A stretch of DNA of 64,000 nt from Cyprinodon diabolis (lineage: Eukaryota; Chordata; Actinopteri; Cyprinodontiformes; Cyprinodontidae). The notes beneath the pieces were generated by a model. It saw only the letters and a list, made by a program, of their open reading frames with translations. It was not told where the DNA came from and did no database searches. The position numbers and the translations under genes were made by a program. Positions 11,201-20,599 of this stretch are shown here, piece after piece (position 1 is the first letter of the stretch; each line of letters starts with the position of its first letter). The stretch spans positions 33,623,817-33,687,816 of the forward strand of contig CM060082.1 of assembly GCA_030533445.1 (NCBI GenBank), read 5' to 3'.

Positions 11201-14200
11201 TCTAGGATGTTCCATAAATGTTCATAAATCTCAATGAACATCAAAAATGATGAATGGGCAAAAATGCTCTAGTTTAACATAATATTTTTAGATTATACTG
11301 TGTTATTTGTTTCAATTTTGAAGTTTTTGAATGGATCACAGGTTCTACTTAATGGTAGCAATAAGTACAGCTGTGTCTAAATAAAAGCAGCCAAGCTTAT
11401 TTTGTGGTATAAGTATACATCGGTTATATCTCCACAAGATAAATGTTACACAAAGATTTAAAGTTGAACCCTACAACTATTGGAAGATGTCAATGAAAGC
11501 AGGCTACCTCCCAAAAGTGTCATCATTCCAAAAATCTAATTTTAGTAACTGAAAATAAACACATTCAAAAATCAGCTATTTTTTTATAAGCTTGTTGGAG
11601 ACCTTCAAAGTAGAGTCCTGCAACGGGTCAGGTACCCGCAGGTCCCCGACGGCTCCCCTGCTAAAATGGTCTTTTGCGGGTGAAAAATACATACAATAAA
11701 AATAAACGGGTCGGGGGTCGGGCGGATATTTCTTTAGTGCGGGCGGGTAGTTGGTGATTTTTTTTTTTATGCGTGTGTGTTGTTATGGACATCAGAAATG
11801 TTATATTAATCAGGCACTGGGGTCACCCTTGTTGTAGCTTAAAGCCCTGCCGGCAGTGTGCGCTTCCCTCCAAAAAGGCCACAGTCAGTGCATGCACGTC
11901 TGCTGCAGTGTTAATGGCGCTGTTCTGCAGCGCAGCGTACTATAGCCTATTACTTGATGTGTTAACGGGTCGGGTTGCGGGTTAAATATCAACGGGTCGG
12001 GTCGGGTTCGGATTTGATTGAAGATATCCGCGGGTGACGGGTCGGGTTTGGTAGTCATCCTAACAGGTTTGGGCGGGTGTGGGTTGGTAAAACTCGACCC
12101 GTGCAGGACTCTACTTTAAAGTCTAAATTTAAGCCACAGAATGTTGAAGACTGAAGCGCGGTTGCTAAATTATCAGGATATGGTTATATCTCTCATAATA
12201 AGTGTGGGACCTATAGTATTTGTAAGTCTGTCCCTAAAGAAGCAAACAATCCATCCTTGTCGCAGGTGTTGAGGCTGTGCCTTTGCTGGTGAACCAACCT
12301 AATCCGCTGACCTATCAGAAAGGCAGATTGGGCAGGCGGTGCAGAAACAGATTGCAGATGGCTTGGCCAGGATCAAAAAGAGCCAACCCTCGGGGAAGTA
12401 TAAGGTATGGAGCTATTAGTTCATACTCTAGCCAAGGATAATGTGGCCTCTGAAGATGTGCGAGGTCCCATCTTCAGTTGCAGAGAAGATGGACAAGCTG
12501 GCCAAATGGTTCATCAAGAGGTGGATGGGCCTGCCAAGATGAGTGTCAGATGTAGGGCTGTTTGGCAGGAATATGCTGCAGCTGCCACCACGGTCTATCA
12601 GCCAGGGATAAATTCAGGAGAACGCATGATTGGTACTGGAGCTGAGGGAATCCACTGACCAGTTGGTGAGATCAGCTGGCTCCCATGTACGAACAGGGAG
12701 GAATTGGAAAGCCCAGGAGGGGTTGACTTCGCAGTCAGCAAGCGGAAACATTGCGAGGTGGTGGGAAGAGTCCAGGAGGGTTGTGCAGGTTTGGGGAAAG
12801 GTGAGACCCCCTCTTCTGGTAATAGGCCTCAAAAGAACAGTGGAGAGCCATGGTGGTGGCAGAAGAGGCCAGGACAGATCAAGATCGTCTCCATGTCAAG
12901 GCTAAGCAGAGCAGATAGGGAGGCTGGTTGTCATTGGCTGGCATCTCAGAAAGGCCCATGTCCTAATCTGATATGTGGAAAATCCCTCAAGCCAGGTTCA
13001 GCTTCTTCTCAGAGCCACTTATGACACCCTACCTTGTCCAGAAAACCTCCACCAATGGTTTGGTAATAAAGAGAACTGCTCACTACCATAATTTCAAGCC
13101 TCAAGCACATCCTATCTGGCTGCAAGATCGCAGTCTCTCAAGCTCTGTACAGGTGGAGACACCATTTGGTGTTGAGGAAGCTGGCACCTCCTGCAACAGT
13201 GATGCTTCCCATCCTCTTCACAAGGGTCAGGGACAACCCCAAACCTGCCTACGGCACATTACCATCAAGCCTCCTCTCACCTGGTGGTGAGTGGTCCATG
13301 AGGGTCAACCTGTGAAAACAAGTTCTGTGTCCCAGGGAGATTGTGGAAACATCACTGCAGCCCGACCTGATCATGTGATCAGTTTCTGGCAAGAACATCC
13401 ACCTAGCGGAGCTCACCATTCCGTGGGAGCAGGGTATTGAGCTTGCCAATGAACCCAAGCATGCCAAGTATTCAGAACTGGCAGCCACGTGCAGAGAGGC
13501 TGGCTGGAAAGCCATCACTAGTCCATCGAGGTGGCTGTGTCGTAAAGCAATCGGGGAATTTGCAGAGGAGGCAGAGAAGGGCAGTTTCTGGCTATGGCTA
13601 AGGAAGAGAGATGGGGGGCCTAACCCCTAGGGCAGGGGTGTCAAACTGGTTCCAGAAAGGGCTGTGTGGCTGCAGGTTTTCTTTCCTACCAAGCAATAGC
13701 ATACCAGACTCCAGTCATCTCATCAAGTCATCATGTTCAGATTGGACTCACTTGATGAGATGACTGGAATCTGGTGTGCTATTGCTTGGTTGGAAAGAAA
13801 ACATGCAGCCACACGGCCCTTTCTGGAACCGGTTTGACACCCCTGCCCTAGGGCATAAGCAGGGGATGGCAGGGAGAGATCTCTGCCATTGCTCCGCCAC
13901 CAAGAGATGTGCTGAGGTAAAAGGAGTGAAACATTCATGACAGGTTGTTCCCAGCTGATAACCCGCTCAAGCCCAGAGGTGTAAAAGACACACTTATTCA
14001 AGGCACTGGTGGAGTTGTGTCAGGCAGCACTGCCCAGCAGGTAGAACATCAGCCTGAATTTACAATTAATTTATCAAAAGTGATGGATTAGTTTGAAAAT
14101 CTAAAGCTATATGAAAACGCAATGTTTTGAGAAATTTTATATAATCCAAAGCAACTAGTAAGAGAGCAGACCGATAGCAACAGATTAACAACATAAACAT

Positions 14201-17200
14201 TATCATGTGAGACTAATCTACCCACCCTAATTCAACACAAATCCTTTGGTGTTACATAATGAATACTTTTTAAGAGACAAAACGAAGAAATAATGAGAAA
14301 CTATAGGAAAGTTATAAAACCTGCTTTGTGATGACAATCTCATAAGGACTGCTGATAGCTGTAAAACTGAAAATAGATTCAAATTTGGTGGACAGCTAAA
14401 CATTTTGGAATTATTCTGATTCTCACTTATCATGATCTCTAAATAAAAATGTGAAATTTGCTTTTGTTTTTACTGCTGAACATTCTGTCTCACCAACTAT
14501 GTAGAAAGTGGAAAAAGATTTCAATGAAATAATCTGTGATTCATAATACAAAGTTCACTGTTAGACCTTTAAATAAATGTATGGATATAAATGGAATACC
14601 ATGGGTTGTTTAGGATTTGATCTTTTAATCTTTCCTTACTTTTTATTTTGAAATAAATCCTAAATTCAATACTCACCAAACAGACACAACCAAGCAAAGA
14701 ATGAGGAGGATGACCGCTGATATTCCAACTGCAATTGGAACCAAAAATCCATCTGATTTTCAATAAAAAGTTAAAAAATGTTAAAGGATTCACAGCAAAT
14801 CGACCTCATATTGGAAGTATGACAATATGTTTGAGTAATTCACTGTAGTAATATTTTCACCTTTAAATGTAAGGAAGATCATTGATGATCTCTGAGTCCC
14901 CAGATCATTTGTAGCCTCACAGAAATACTCTCCTCCCTCAGTAACATTGAATCTGTAAACCTGCCCCACAGATACATTAATGGCTCCATGTTTGCTGTTC
15001 TTGAACCAAGTGAAGCTGGCAGGAGGCTTGGCTCTGCTGGAGCAGCTCAGCTCCACCCAGCTACCTGCTGACACCAAACCTGATGGACTGAGGGATGCTG
15101 AGGTGTCTTTAGGAGCATCTGAGGAAAAATGGGACACTCATTAACTTTATAGATTAGAAACAGCTGAACCATGACGTGCTGACAGGATCACTAACATGAA
15201 ACACTGAGAGTCACTTTTGTCTCTGCTGTCTTGCTTCCTCCATTCACAGGATATCTGGCAGAACAGCTGATGTTGTATCCATCATATGTGTCTGACAGAG
15301 TGATGGTCTCCTGGATTTTTGATGTAAAGGTTCCATCTGTGTTTGTCTCTGTTTGTCTGTTAGAGTCTTTATGGAGATTCCAGGTGAGTTCAGGAGGTGA
15401 GTGTGGACAGGGAGTCAAAGCTGAGCAGCTTATAGTGACAGACTGATGCTCCTTCAGATCACCAACAGGGATATTAATGCTGGGACTCAAAGGAGAATCT
15501 GGGAATTTAAATTAAAAACATTATTTTCGTTAAACAAATCTGAATATTTGACAGCCATTGAAAATCGGATCATTTAAATTGGTATATTTAAAACTTTATT
15601 TAAACATGCAGGGCAGTTTTAAACTGTTTGGATACACTTTTAAATCATTAAAGGAATAGTACACCCAAAACATGATTAGTCTTCATTTTCTACTCACCCC
15701 CATGCTGAACAACACTCTGGAGTACTTTTTTGATATCTCAAATGCATCTGGAGATCTGGGAGGCTTCTTGCTGTCTGCTGACATTCAAATAATGGAGGTC
15801 CCCAGCGCCCGAGGCAGAAAGGGCCATAAAAGTCCACAAAAAACGTGTCAATATTCCTCCATACTGCTCGTCCAATGTATTCCAAGTGTCCTGAGTGTGT
15901 AGCGTCCATAATTTACTCGAAACTAAGTCATTTAGAATGTTTTTAGAGCATAAACAGTAGTGTATAGGATTTCCTGAAAGCGCGTTCACGAGCCTACGGA
16001 AACCGCGGCAGACCAAACCAAACGAAAGTGCGCATTCAGCGTCTGCTCTTGATAATGCAAGCGTAGAAGAAGAAATGTGCTGTTTACCTGTGCAAAGAAA
16101 GAAACAACGAAAGAAAAATGTCTGAGGACTTCAGTGTTGAGGAAGAGGATGAGTTCTTTGCCGAGCTGAATGCGCACTTTCGTCTGGTTTGGTCTGCTGC
16201 GGTTTCCGTAGGCTCGTGAACTCGCAGGCGCGCGCTTGTAGGAAATCCTATACACTACTGTTTATGCTCTAAAAACATTCTAAATGACTTCGTTTCGAGT
16301 AAATTATGGACGCTACCCACTCAGGACACTTGGAATACATTGGACGAGCAGTATGGAGGAATATTGACACGTTTTTTGTGGACTTTTATGGACCTTTATG
16401 CCTCTGGCACCATAGACCTCCATTATTTGAATGTCAGCAGACAGCAAGAAGCCTCCCAGATCTCCAGATGCATTTGAGATATCAAAAAAGTACTCCAGAG
16501 TGTTGTTCAGCATGGGGGTGAGTAGAAAATGAAGGCTAATCATGTTTTGGCTGTACTATTCCTTTAATGTTAAACATCCTGCTTTACAGAACCATTTTCA
16601 TGTTGTTGTTGTTTTTTTATCTTATTATAAAATTCAAACAGCCAATTGGTTACATTTGTCAAATGTCTACACATTGATTCTGAGGGATTTTTTTTTATTA
16701 ATGTTCAAAAGTAATCCTTCTTCCTGAAATCATCCACTTTGTGTAATGTACCAATTTCACTTACAATTTAGCCTGATGCTGCCACCAGCATGATTGACAA
16801 TTGCATATTATGATTTTAAAGCATCTTATTGGGGCCATTAAACATTTAGATTATAAATATAACTGAAAATCTGAGTTTCTGTCTCCTCTGACCATAAAAC
16901 CTTTCTGAAGAAAGAACTTGGCATATCATTTAATCAACACCCTATGAGTTTTTTTGTAATTTGTCATATTAGTCATTTGTGTCACTGTGAACTTTGAGAC
17001 AGGTATTCCAGTTTATGACAAGTTTAACTTGACATAGTTTTTTTGTTTTTTTTAACCTTATCTTATTTGTGTTTTCAGAACTTTTCAGTCTCATGATTTA
17101 TACTTTGGTGATTGAGTGTTACCAAGAAAATTTATCCTAAACATACATCATGGTTTTTGAATAGATTCAGAAAGCTGGTATTTTTCTTCTGGTCCCAACC

Positions 17201-19890
17201 TCCACTGAATCAAATGATGTCTTCCAGGTTTGATATGAACTGTGTTAAAAATACTTTATCAAGCCAAAGTTATCACAGAACGCTTTGAAATTATTTTCTG
17301 GGTGATTTAAATGGAATCTGCATTAAAAAAAACTACATTTGTTGTCACATGCCTTACCTTTTTTAATCCATATCAGATTCAAGTTAGTTTTATGAAATTA
17401 TGAAAAATTGTGAATTTAATTAATAAATTAAATTAAAAAAAACATTTAAACCTAGAGAAAGTTGAGTACAGCAAAAAAAAAGCATGTGCATTTAGGGGAA
17501 CTTGTAACAATCTTGGTTCTGTTGTTTTTCTTTAAGTTTTCTGTTTCAAGTTTAGCCAGGTTTTTCATCGTTTTCTAGCTTTTTTGGTGTGTCTGGATTC
17601 ATTTAAGTTGCTTAAGTTTTTCTGTCTGTCCTCTGCTGCCTCTTTGTGTTCTTTTCCCTTGGCTTCCTCGTCAGCTCTAATCACACCTGCTCCCTATCAG
17701 CTCATTAGCTCTACCTTTGTTCAGTCAGCCATAAATACACTCCCTCTGCAGTCCCTCTTTGCTGGTTCCTCGTCTTACCTTTCCTCACCCTGGCTCCTTG
17801 ATGGTTTTCCCCTGATGTCTCCATGGTTCTGGTTTGTGTTTGATTTTTTTATGTCGGATTTTTGGATTCCTGTTTTTGTTGCCTGATCTCTCATTAAATC
17901 CTCCAAGAACTCACCTCTGCCTCTCAGCTTCTGCTTTTGGGTCCAATCAAAACCCTTAAAACCAAATCTTGACAGAACTACTATTTACATACAGTAATTT
18001 TAATGGTATTGCTTTGTGCATCTTTCAACAAAGTGTAATCTATAATGTAAAGCTTTGCAAATCTTCAGAAAAAATATAAATCAAGAAGAAATTTACCTTT
18101 AACACCAAAACAGATCCTTGAAGAAGTGTCATTTCCCAGATTATTTGTAGCCTCACAGTAATACACTCCTCCTTCAGTAACAGAGAAGTTGTAAACCTGC
18201 CCCACAGATACATTAATGGCTCCATGTTTGCTGTTCCTGAACCAGGTGAAGCTGGCAGGAGGCTTGGCTCTGCTGGAGCAGCTCAGCTCCACCCAGCTAC
18301 CTGCTGACACCAAACCTGATGGACTGATGGATGCTGAGGTGTCTTTAGGAGCATCTGAGGAAAATGGGACACACATTAACTTTATTGATCAGAAACAGCT
18401 GAACCATGACGTGCTGACAGGATCACTAACATGAAACACTGAGAGTCACTTCTGTCACTGCTGTCTTCTTTCCTCCATTCACAGGATATCTGGCAGAACA
18501 GCTGATGTTGTATCCATCATGTGTTTCTGACAGAGTGATGGTCTCCTGGATTTTAGTTGTAAAGGTTCCATCTGTGTTTTTCTCTGTTTGTCTGTCAGAG
18601 TTTTGTTGGAGATTCCAGGTGAGTTCAGGAGGTGAGTGTGGACAGGGAGTCACAGCTGAGCAGCTTATAGTGACAGACTGATGCTCCTTCAGATCACCAA
18701 CAGGGATATTAATGCTGGGACTCCAAGGAGAATCTGAGAGTTTGCAGTAAACAGATGGTTCAGAAATGAAAGTCAACATCCAAAATAAAGGCCCAACAGT
18801 CTGTGTCAAATAAAAATATATCTATGTACTATTCAATAAAATGTTTCCATATCATGTTAATATAAACAGCTTCTGATTTTAACACTTATTTTCTGGAATA
18901 TAAGAAGGAAAAAAATAGTATTTACACACCTGATAGTATTGTATTTAAAATTTAGTACAACTGGTAATTTAATACAAAAAAAAGAAGCCTTCTCTGACAT
19001 GGTTAAAAATTTTTTTTGTCTTTAAGATAAAAATTACGCTGGAAATGAAAAATAGATGACCTTACATTTTGTAATTTATATTATTAATTTGCTGGTAAAA
19101 ATATTGTAAAAAAACTATTACATTCTACAGATGCCTCAATGTTTTCTGTGAAATCTTTTAAAGCTTTGAAAGTCTTAAGGGAGATTTTTTTTTTTATTTG
19201 TACATTTTAAATATTTATAATTCAACCATTTTTATAATATGTTAAGAAAATTATCTTACCTTTAACTGTTATATCGAGAGGATCTTCACAAGCTGATGCT
19301 TTGAACGGCTCGCTCTCAATCCTGAAGAAGTATTCGCTTGAATAATTGGTCTTTACATCAGGAAACAGAGTGGTGCAGTTTTTCTCTGTCAGGTTTCCAG
19401 TAATATTCAGTGAATAGGTGTTAACTGACCCACTACTGTTGAAAATAACGATCTTGGGATTATCGGCAAAATTGTGACCACCTTTCATCCAAACTCCATA
19501 GATAGTTCTGCTGCTGTTATATCTGGTATCATCTGTATCATAGATACATGGGATTTCCAAACAAGATCCACTCAGAGCTTCAATCTTCTTTGGTGTAGTG
19601 ATTCTGAGAGCTGGTTTTACACCACAATTAGCCAAAGTACCTGGAAAAACAAATGATGAACATGATGTGAAGCAAAATCTGTCAGCAGATAAACTTCATG
19701 ATCCATGAACAATTCAGATACTTCATGTTACATGTGGAGCCTTTAAATTATGTCAGCATCTAATATTTCAGACAAATGTTTCAAGTTTTGTTTATATATA
19801 AATTAAAGAAAGTGAACAAAGCTCACCTGGAAGAAAGAAGACACCCAGTAACATGTTAACTATCAGCATGTTCTCAGACAGAGCTGCCAT
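8238..19890 (-). CDS. Locus B: intact CD22/Siglec-like inhibitory receptor, nine exons
   Basis: Exons in transcript order: 19890-19827 (signal peptide), 19640-19260 (V-set), 18733-18431 and 18354-18097 (C2-set 1 and 2), 15498-15196 and 15118-14861 (C2-set 3 and 4), 14752-14677 (transmembrane), 8618-8579, 8477-8238. All have GT-AG borders and compatible phases. They sum to 1923 nt, 640 residues plus stop, with no internal stop. The V domain has Cys27 (Siglec-type interdomain cysteine), SCLEIPC, and YFFRIE with the arginine (about R128) that contacts sialic acid in Siglecs. The membrane span is about residues 525-547. Tail tyrosines are LHYGEL (Y584, ITIM), TVYAQV (Y611, ITSM-like) and DLYAQV (Y634). 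Known: such receptors sit at the leukocyte surface and dampen signalling through SHP phosphatases. Inferred: binding to sialylated glycans. Which mammalian Siglec or CD22 it corresponds to is open. Confidence 0.88.
8752..8882. repeat. Foldback repeat with 49-bp arms
   Basis: Arms at 8752-8800 and 8834-8882 are near-perfect reverse complements around a 33-bp loop. A third partial copy of the arm follows near 8905-8935. It lies in the long locus B intron between the transmembrane exon and the first tail exon. Confidence 0.7.
8944..9170 (+). repeat. L2-type LINE 3' tail
   Basis: Contains the common fish LINE/SINE 3' tail: 'gaggtttcttcctgttaaaa', then 'gtaaagtgccttgagatgac' and 'attggcgttatataaataaa'. 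No coding part is attached. It ends next to the Tc1 element. Confidence 0.55.
9182..10429 (-). mobile_element. Complete Tc1-family DNA transposon (1248 bp)
   Basis: Bounded by TA at 9180-9181 and 10430-10431. Short inverted termini of about 29 bp begin CACTATATTGCCAAAAGTAT. It encodes one transposase on the minus strand. It sits in the intron between the locus B transmembrane exon and its tail exons, in the same transcriptional direction as the gene. Confidence 0.9.
9264..10295 (-). CDS. Tc1 transposase, apparently intact
   Basis: 343 residues from the start [13 protein letters not shown]. An open frame extends further upstream, but this Met fits the family length (about 340). An N-terminal paired-type helix-turn-helix region comes first, with a GRPRK hook-like motif after it. 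The catalytic triad is complete: Asp in WSDESRF, Asp in FQHDCAPVH, and Glu in DLNPIEHLW, with 34 residues between the second Asp and the Glu (DD34E). It ends in AAKGGPTSY. The enzyme would cut and paste its element at TA sites. The termini are short, and whether the element is still mobile is not shown by sequence alone. Long antisense frames here are shadows. Confidence 0.88.
   Translation of the reverse strand: MGRSQELSEFQRGTVIGCHLCNKSSREISSLLNIPQSTVSCIIRKWKCLGTTATQPRSGRPRKLTERGQRMLKRIVRRGRQLSAESITTDLQTSCGLQISSRTVRRELHGMGFHGRAAASKPYITKCNAKRRMRWCKARRHWTLEQWRRVLWSDESRFSIWQSDGRVWVWRLPGERYLSDCIVPSVKFGGGGIMVWGCFSGAGLGPLVPVKGTLNASAYQDILDNSMLPTLWEQFGAGPFLFQHDCAPVHKARSIKTWMTESGVDELDWPAQSPDLNPIEHLWDELERRLRARPSRPTSVCDLTNALLEEWSKIPINTLLNLVDSLPRRVEGVLAAKGGPTSY
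10432..11602. other. Intronic AT-rich DNA, nothing recognised
   Basis: Part of the large locus B intron. It includes a short near-repeat around 10905-10945 ('agacttagac'/'aagtctaagtct') and a doubled 'gcttacaac..gaaatga' near 10955-11005. No gene or named repeat is supported. Confidence 0.4.
11611..12113. mobile_element. Non-autonomous hAT-like element (503 bp)
   Basis: Inverted termini TAGAGTCCTGCAACGGGTC and GACCCGTGCAGGACTCTA are flanked by near-identical 8-bp direct repeats (cttcaaag at 11603-11610, ctttaaag at 12114-12121). 8-bp duplications are the hAT signature. The interior has repeated 'cgggtcggg' and no transposase. Confidence 0.75.
12300..13615 (+). mobile_element. Degenerate non-LTR retrotransposon, C-terminal end of the RT protein
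   Basis: With several frame changes and stops, the plus strand matches the C-terminal region of a fish reverse transcriptase often seen in R2/NeSL-like elements. Blocks in order are [51 protein letters not shown] with [17 protein letters not shown] after it, and SFWLWL. The clade is from memory and uncertain. The element is clearly dead. Its 3' side is abutted by a hAT foldback. Confidence 0.6.
13633..13845. mobile_element. hAT foldback MITE (213 bp) with perfect 8-bp target duplication
   Basis: The element is nearly one palindrome. It starts CAGGGGTGTCAAACTGGT and ends with the reverse complement, ACCGGTTTGACACCCCTG. It is flanked on both sides by CCCTAGGG (13625-13632 and 13846-13853). It has no coding capacity. 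Confidence 0.88.
13860..14670. other. Intronic AT-rich DNA, nothing recognised
   Basis: Directly downstream, in transcript sense, of the locus B transmembrane exon. No further exon or repeat could be supported. Confidence 0.4.
15652..16563. mobile_element. Palindromic TTAA-flanked element, Kolobok/T2-like (912 bp)
   Basis: Flanked by TTAA at 15648-15651 and 16564-16567, with termini AGGAATAG and reverse complement. Long arms (about 15652-16041 and 16165-16563) are nearly exact inverted copies around a spacer of about 120 bp. TTAA plus AGGRR ends match the T2 MITEs described in Xenopus (Kolobok superfamily). The spacer contains an open stretch starting [17 protein letters not shown] with no family I know. 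It sits in the locus B intron between C2-set 2 and C2-set 3. Confidence 0.82.
16570..17500. other. Intronic AT-rich DNA, nothing recognised
   Basis: Locus B intron between two C2-set exons. No coding or repeat signature is supported. Confidence 0.4.
17503..17974 (+). mobile_element. Solo LTR (472 bp) with 5-bp target duplication
   Basis: Starts TGTAAC and ends TTGACA, with GAACT directly on both sides (17498-17502 and 17975-17979). It has a polyadenylation-like 'attaaa' and a 'gggtcc' stretch near its end. No internal region remains, so the element was reduced by LTR-LTR recombination. It is probably of a Gypsy-type family. Confidence 0.75.
18735..19259. other. Intron between the V-set and first C2-set exons of locus B
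   Basis: AT-rich. Its inverted copy is at about 34840-35378 in locus C, with small differences. No other feature. Confidence 0.6.
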
Positions 19891-20409
19891 CAGATTTAGA
19901 GGATCCTTAAAATAATAGACTGGAAAAGATAAAAAAAAAAAAAAAAATTCTTTTTTAAACAAAGTCACAATTGGATAAAGCTTTAGTGTCTTTGGCCGTT
20001 ACTTTGAGTTACATATTCTAATCTTTTCAGTCATTTTGCACTTTTCCAGAGGTAGTAAAACTGAAATTGCAAGTAAAATGATCACAATAATTTACACTAA
20101 AATCGCAAACTTATGTATAACTAACCGTTTTACCCTAAAGGTCACAGATGTACAATTAATAAACAACATCTTACCTAATGGAACTTTGTATCATGGAGTG
20201 TATCAGTTGGTGAGCAGAAGATCTAATGAGCAACTTCTCTGTTTTAGAACCAGTATGGTGTGGAAGCCAGCTGCCGCATTTGTTCTTTCTCTGTGAGAGG
20301 ATGTTGAGAAAAGAATTTGCATTCAGAGTGCGTTGACTGGTTTATTACGTAAATGCACTTGCTGATGTCTGCCTAGTAACAGTTTTAAGATTTTTCATGA
20401 CAGGTATTT

Positions 20410-20595
20410 TTTGCTAGGCTGCACGGTAAAGCAGTGGGCAGCACTGTTTCCTTGCAGCAAGAAGGTTTGATTCCCTGCCCAGGGTCTTTCTGCATGGAGT
20501 TTGCATTTTCTCCCCATGCATGTGTTGGTTTTCTGAGTATGGCCTTCCTTCCATGTTCCAAAAACAGGACCGTTAATTGGCTTCTCTAAATTGTC
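20410..20595 (+). repeat. tRNA-derived SINE upstream of locus B
   Basis: Plus-strand tRNA-like head (gcagtgggcagcactg, then the box B-like aaggtttgattccctg), followed by the common fish SINE body 'tggagtttgcattttctccc' and 'ttaattggcttctctaaatt'. The same SINE is at 33440-33690 in opposite orientation, so it predates the inverted duplication. Confidence 0.65.
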
Positions 20596-20599
20596 AGTA

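Larger units (their letters stand above)
18431..20595 (-). repeat. Arm 1 of an inverted duplication (5' half of locus B)
   Basis: This stretch, with the 5' flank, signal, V-set and first C2-set exons, introns and an upstream SINE, is repeated in inverted orientation at about 33490-35681 (locus C) with few differences. The copies include matching non-coding sequence, for example 20036-20296 against 33800-34063. The spacer between arms is about 13 kb. Confidence 0.85.

Noticed and set aside
12407..13518. Several open frames as possible host genes
   Set aside because: They are pieces of a decayed retrotransposon protein in shifting frames.
15694..16521. Two similar 71-codon frames on opposite strands
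   Set aside because: They are the two arms of the palindromic TTAA element, not a gene pair.
20036..20296. Open frame with a near-identical copy at 33800-34063, looking like a conserved small protein
   Set aside because: Both lie in the non-coding 5' flanks of the inverted duplication. Conservation comes from recent duplication, and the strand is opposite to the genes.
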